Shown here: positions 62,652-64,000 of the stretch, piece by piece | Layout: every line of letters begins with the position of its first letter | Numbering within the stretch: the stretch's first letter is position 1 | Source: Acinetobacter vivianii | GTDB lineage: Bacteria > Pseudomonadota > Gammaproteobacteria > Pseudomonadales > Moraxellaceae | NCBI RefSeq assembly: GCF_014635885.1 | Contig: NZ_BMDR01000012.1 | Coordinates: 1-64,000 of the forward strand | DNA length: 64,000 bases | Direction: 5' to 3' | The notes under the pieces: generated by a model | The model's database searches: none | Seen by the model: the letters and a program-made list of their open reading frames with translations, nothing else | What the model was told of the DNA's origin: nothing | Translations under genes and position numbers: made by a program

Positions 62652-64000
62652 TTATCTCTGAATGAAGAGTCTATTTGCTTTTTGATATCCACGTGGTAAA
62701 AGTTGCCCCTTTGTTGCTCTTTTTCCTAGATATTTTTGAAGATCATCCCCTTTCAATTTCAGATGCTGTTGTCCTGCATCGATTTGGATTATTTCATCTA
62801 ACGTCAGGGTTGTCATGGATAAAATTTGCTCTTTTTCATCAAGTTGTATCAACTTGTTACCCTTACCTTTATTGAGAACTGGCAGGTCAGTTAAATCAAT
62901 AATCAGTAAACGTCCTGATGAACTCAGAATGGCAACGTGAGTAGCTTGCTGAATTGGCAATAGCGGTAAAGCCGTTGCCTTGTCTGCAACAGTCAGGAAG
63001 GCTTTCCCTGCTTTTGCATTGGTGTCCAGTTGAGCCGCCTGACTCTTAAAGCCGTAACCATTTGAACTGGTTGCAATCAGCTCGCTGCTCTCCTCATCAA
63101 TAAAGACCTGAATAAATGACACACCACTGGCTGGTGAAAGTTTTGAACTGAGCGGTTCACCTAAGCCACGTGCCGAAGGCAGACTGCTGATCGGCAAGGC
63201 ATAACTACGTCCTGTCTCATCAAGAAAATAGACACGCTGGTTGGTTTTACCCACTGCATGACTGAGATACTGGTCACCCGCACGATAATTCAGATTTGCT
63301 GCATCGACTTCTGCCCCTTTGGCAGCGCGCACCCAACCTGCCTCGGACAATACGACAGTCACAGGCTCAGCAGGCATTAAATCTTGTTCTTTAATCTGGA
63401 CGGCATCCGCGCGCGCAACGATTGGTGAACGACGGTCATCACCAAACTTTTTCGCGTCTTCTTTTAATTCATTAATGATCAGGTTTTTTAATGATTCTGG
63501 ATTTGCCAATTGCTCACGAATAATGGCAGCTTTCGCTTCCAACTCTTCTTGCTCACGGCGAATTTCCATTTCTTCAAGCTTGGCCAAATGACGAAGTTTG
63601 AGTTCGAGGATCGCTTCAGCCTGAATGTCATCAATACCAAAATGCTGTATCAATACAGGTTTTGGCTGATCTTCTTCACGGATAATCCGAATCACGGTAT
63701 CAATATCCAAGTAAGCAATTAAAAGACCTGCCAGGATATGCAAACGTTTTTCGATTTTATTCAAATGGTATTGCAAACGACGGGTCACGGTTTGCTTACG
63801 AATCTCGATCCATTCCAATAAAATACGACGAATCGATTTCACCTGTGGACGACCATCCGCGCCAATCATATTCAGATTGACACGATAGCTTGACTCTAGA
63901 TCCGTGGTGGCAAATAAGTGACTCATCACCGTTTCTGCATCGACGCGATTCGAACGCAATACAATCACCAAACGGGTTGGATTGGCGTGATCCGATTCAT
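62652..64000 (-). CDS. parC: DNA topoisomerase IV subunit A, 3' part (cut by window edge)
   Basis: The C-terminal 449 codons of the decatenating topoisomerase subunit. The reading frame runs past the window end; the segment ESDHANPTRLVIVLRSNRVD precedes the coiled-coil and tower region, and the last 240 residues form a GyrA-like beta-pinwheel (AGWVRAAKGAE, DETGRSYALPISSLPSARG). ParC rather than GyrA is chosen because the pinwheel lacks the GyrA-box QRRGGKG. The quinolone-resistance region is outside the window. Confidence 0.9.
   Translation of the reverse strand, partial: ESDHANPTRLVIVLRSNRVDAETVMSHLFATTDLESSYRVNLNMIGADGRPQVKSIRRILLEWIEIRKQTVTRRLQYHLNKIEKRLHILAGLLIAYLDIDTVIRIIREEDQPKPVLIQHFGIDDIQAEAILELKLRHLAKLEEMEIRREQEELEAKAAIIREQLANPESLKNLIINELKEDAKKFGDDRRSPIVARADAVQIKEQDLMPAEPVTVVLSEAGWVRAAKGAEVDAANLNYRAGDQYLSHAVGKTNQRVYFLDETGRSYALPISSLPSARGLGEPLSSKLSPASGVSFIQVFIDEESSELIATSSNGYGFKSQAAQLDTNAKAGKAFLTVADKATALPLLPIQQATHVAILSSSGRLLIIDLTDLPVLNKGKGNKLIQLDEKEQILSMTTLTLDEIIQIDAGQQHLKLKGDDLQKYLGKRATKGQLLPRGYQKANRLFIQR

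Overview
The window reads as ordinary core chromosome of a gammaproteobacterium of the genus Acinetobacter. The GC content is low (roughly 40 percent by eye), coding density is high, and the gene neighbourhoods are typical of that genus and of Moraxellaceae/Pseudomonadaceae: thrT-tyrT-glyT-thrT-tuf, gph-trpE, gspN-gspC-gspD, argH next to algZ-algR-hemC-hemD-hemX-hemY, dksA-gluQ, murD-ftsW, feoA-feoB, lptF-lptG, pepA-holC, glnK-amtB and comM. No insertion sequence, prophage, integron, CRISPR array or resistance island was seen. The species was not determined.

Layout. 1-700 (minus): start of tuf behind four tRNA genes. 800-3756 (minus): trpE, gph and an FHA-domain membrane protein. 3819-7700 (minus): type II secretion genes gspN, gspC, gspD. 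7878-9048 (minus): an H-NS family protein and a hotdog thioesterase. 9045-14816 (minus): haem-precursor genes hemC-hemD-hemX-hemY behind the AlgZ/AlgR two-component system, whose sensor gene overlaps argH head to head. 14807-17577: argH, yggX, an orphan terminator that may end a small RNA, and phoU. 17729-23107 (plus): TPP riboswitch, thiC, nudF, cpdA, dksA, gluQ. 23158-28594 (minus): ftsW, murD, two small membrane proteins, feoB, feoA. 28744-33283 (plus): xerC, a lipoprotein DsbC, hom, thrC. 33408-38365: pbpG, then gacA-pilS-pilR. 38406-43426 (minus): ctp protease, gpmI, lptG, lptF. 43580-46090 (plus): pepA, holC, a coiled-coil unknown. 46133-52978 (minus): riboflavin synthase, glpF, a D12-class DNA adenine methylase, ribD, nrdR, amtB, glnK. 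53254-59063: ubiK, comM, a TSUP permease, a TorF-type porin (minus) and an OprD-type porin. 59163-64000: ppa, a MAPEG protein, a small membrane protein, fadD and the 3' part of parC.

How the parts connect. Several regulatory signals can be read directly: a TPP riboswitch before thiC, a Fur-like box before feoA, a PHO-box-like repeat before phoU, and strong sigma-54 (-24/-12) promoters before amtB and before the TorF-family porin, with a weaker one before glnK. The sigma-54 sites tie an otherwise uncharacterised outer-membrane protein to the nitrogen-limitation response. An unassigned, very strong Rho-independent terminator between yggX and phoU marks a probable small RNA. Its C-rich terminator loop is complementary to the unusual GGGGGA ribosome-binding regions of amtB and the TorF-family porin. 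This is the most speculative and most interesting link in the window.

No wholly new multi-gene system was found. The regions of interest are regulatory, plus a few uncharacterised proteins. All boundaries and motifs were read by eye; no database search or folding program was run.
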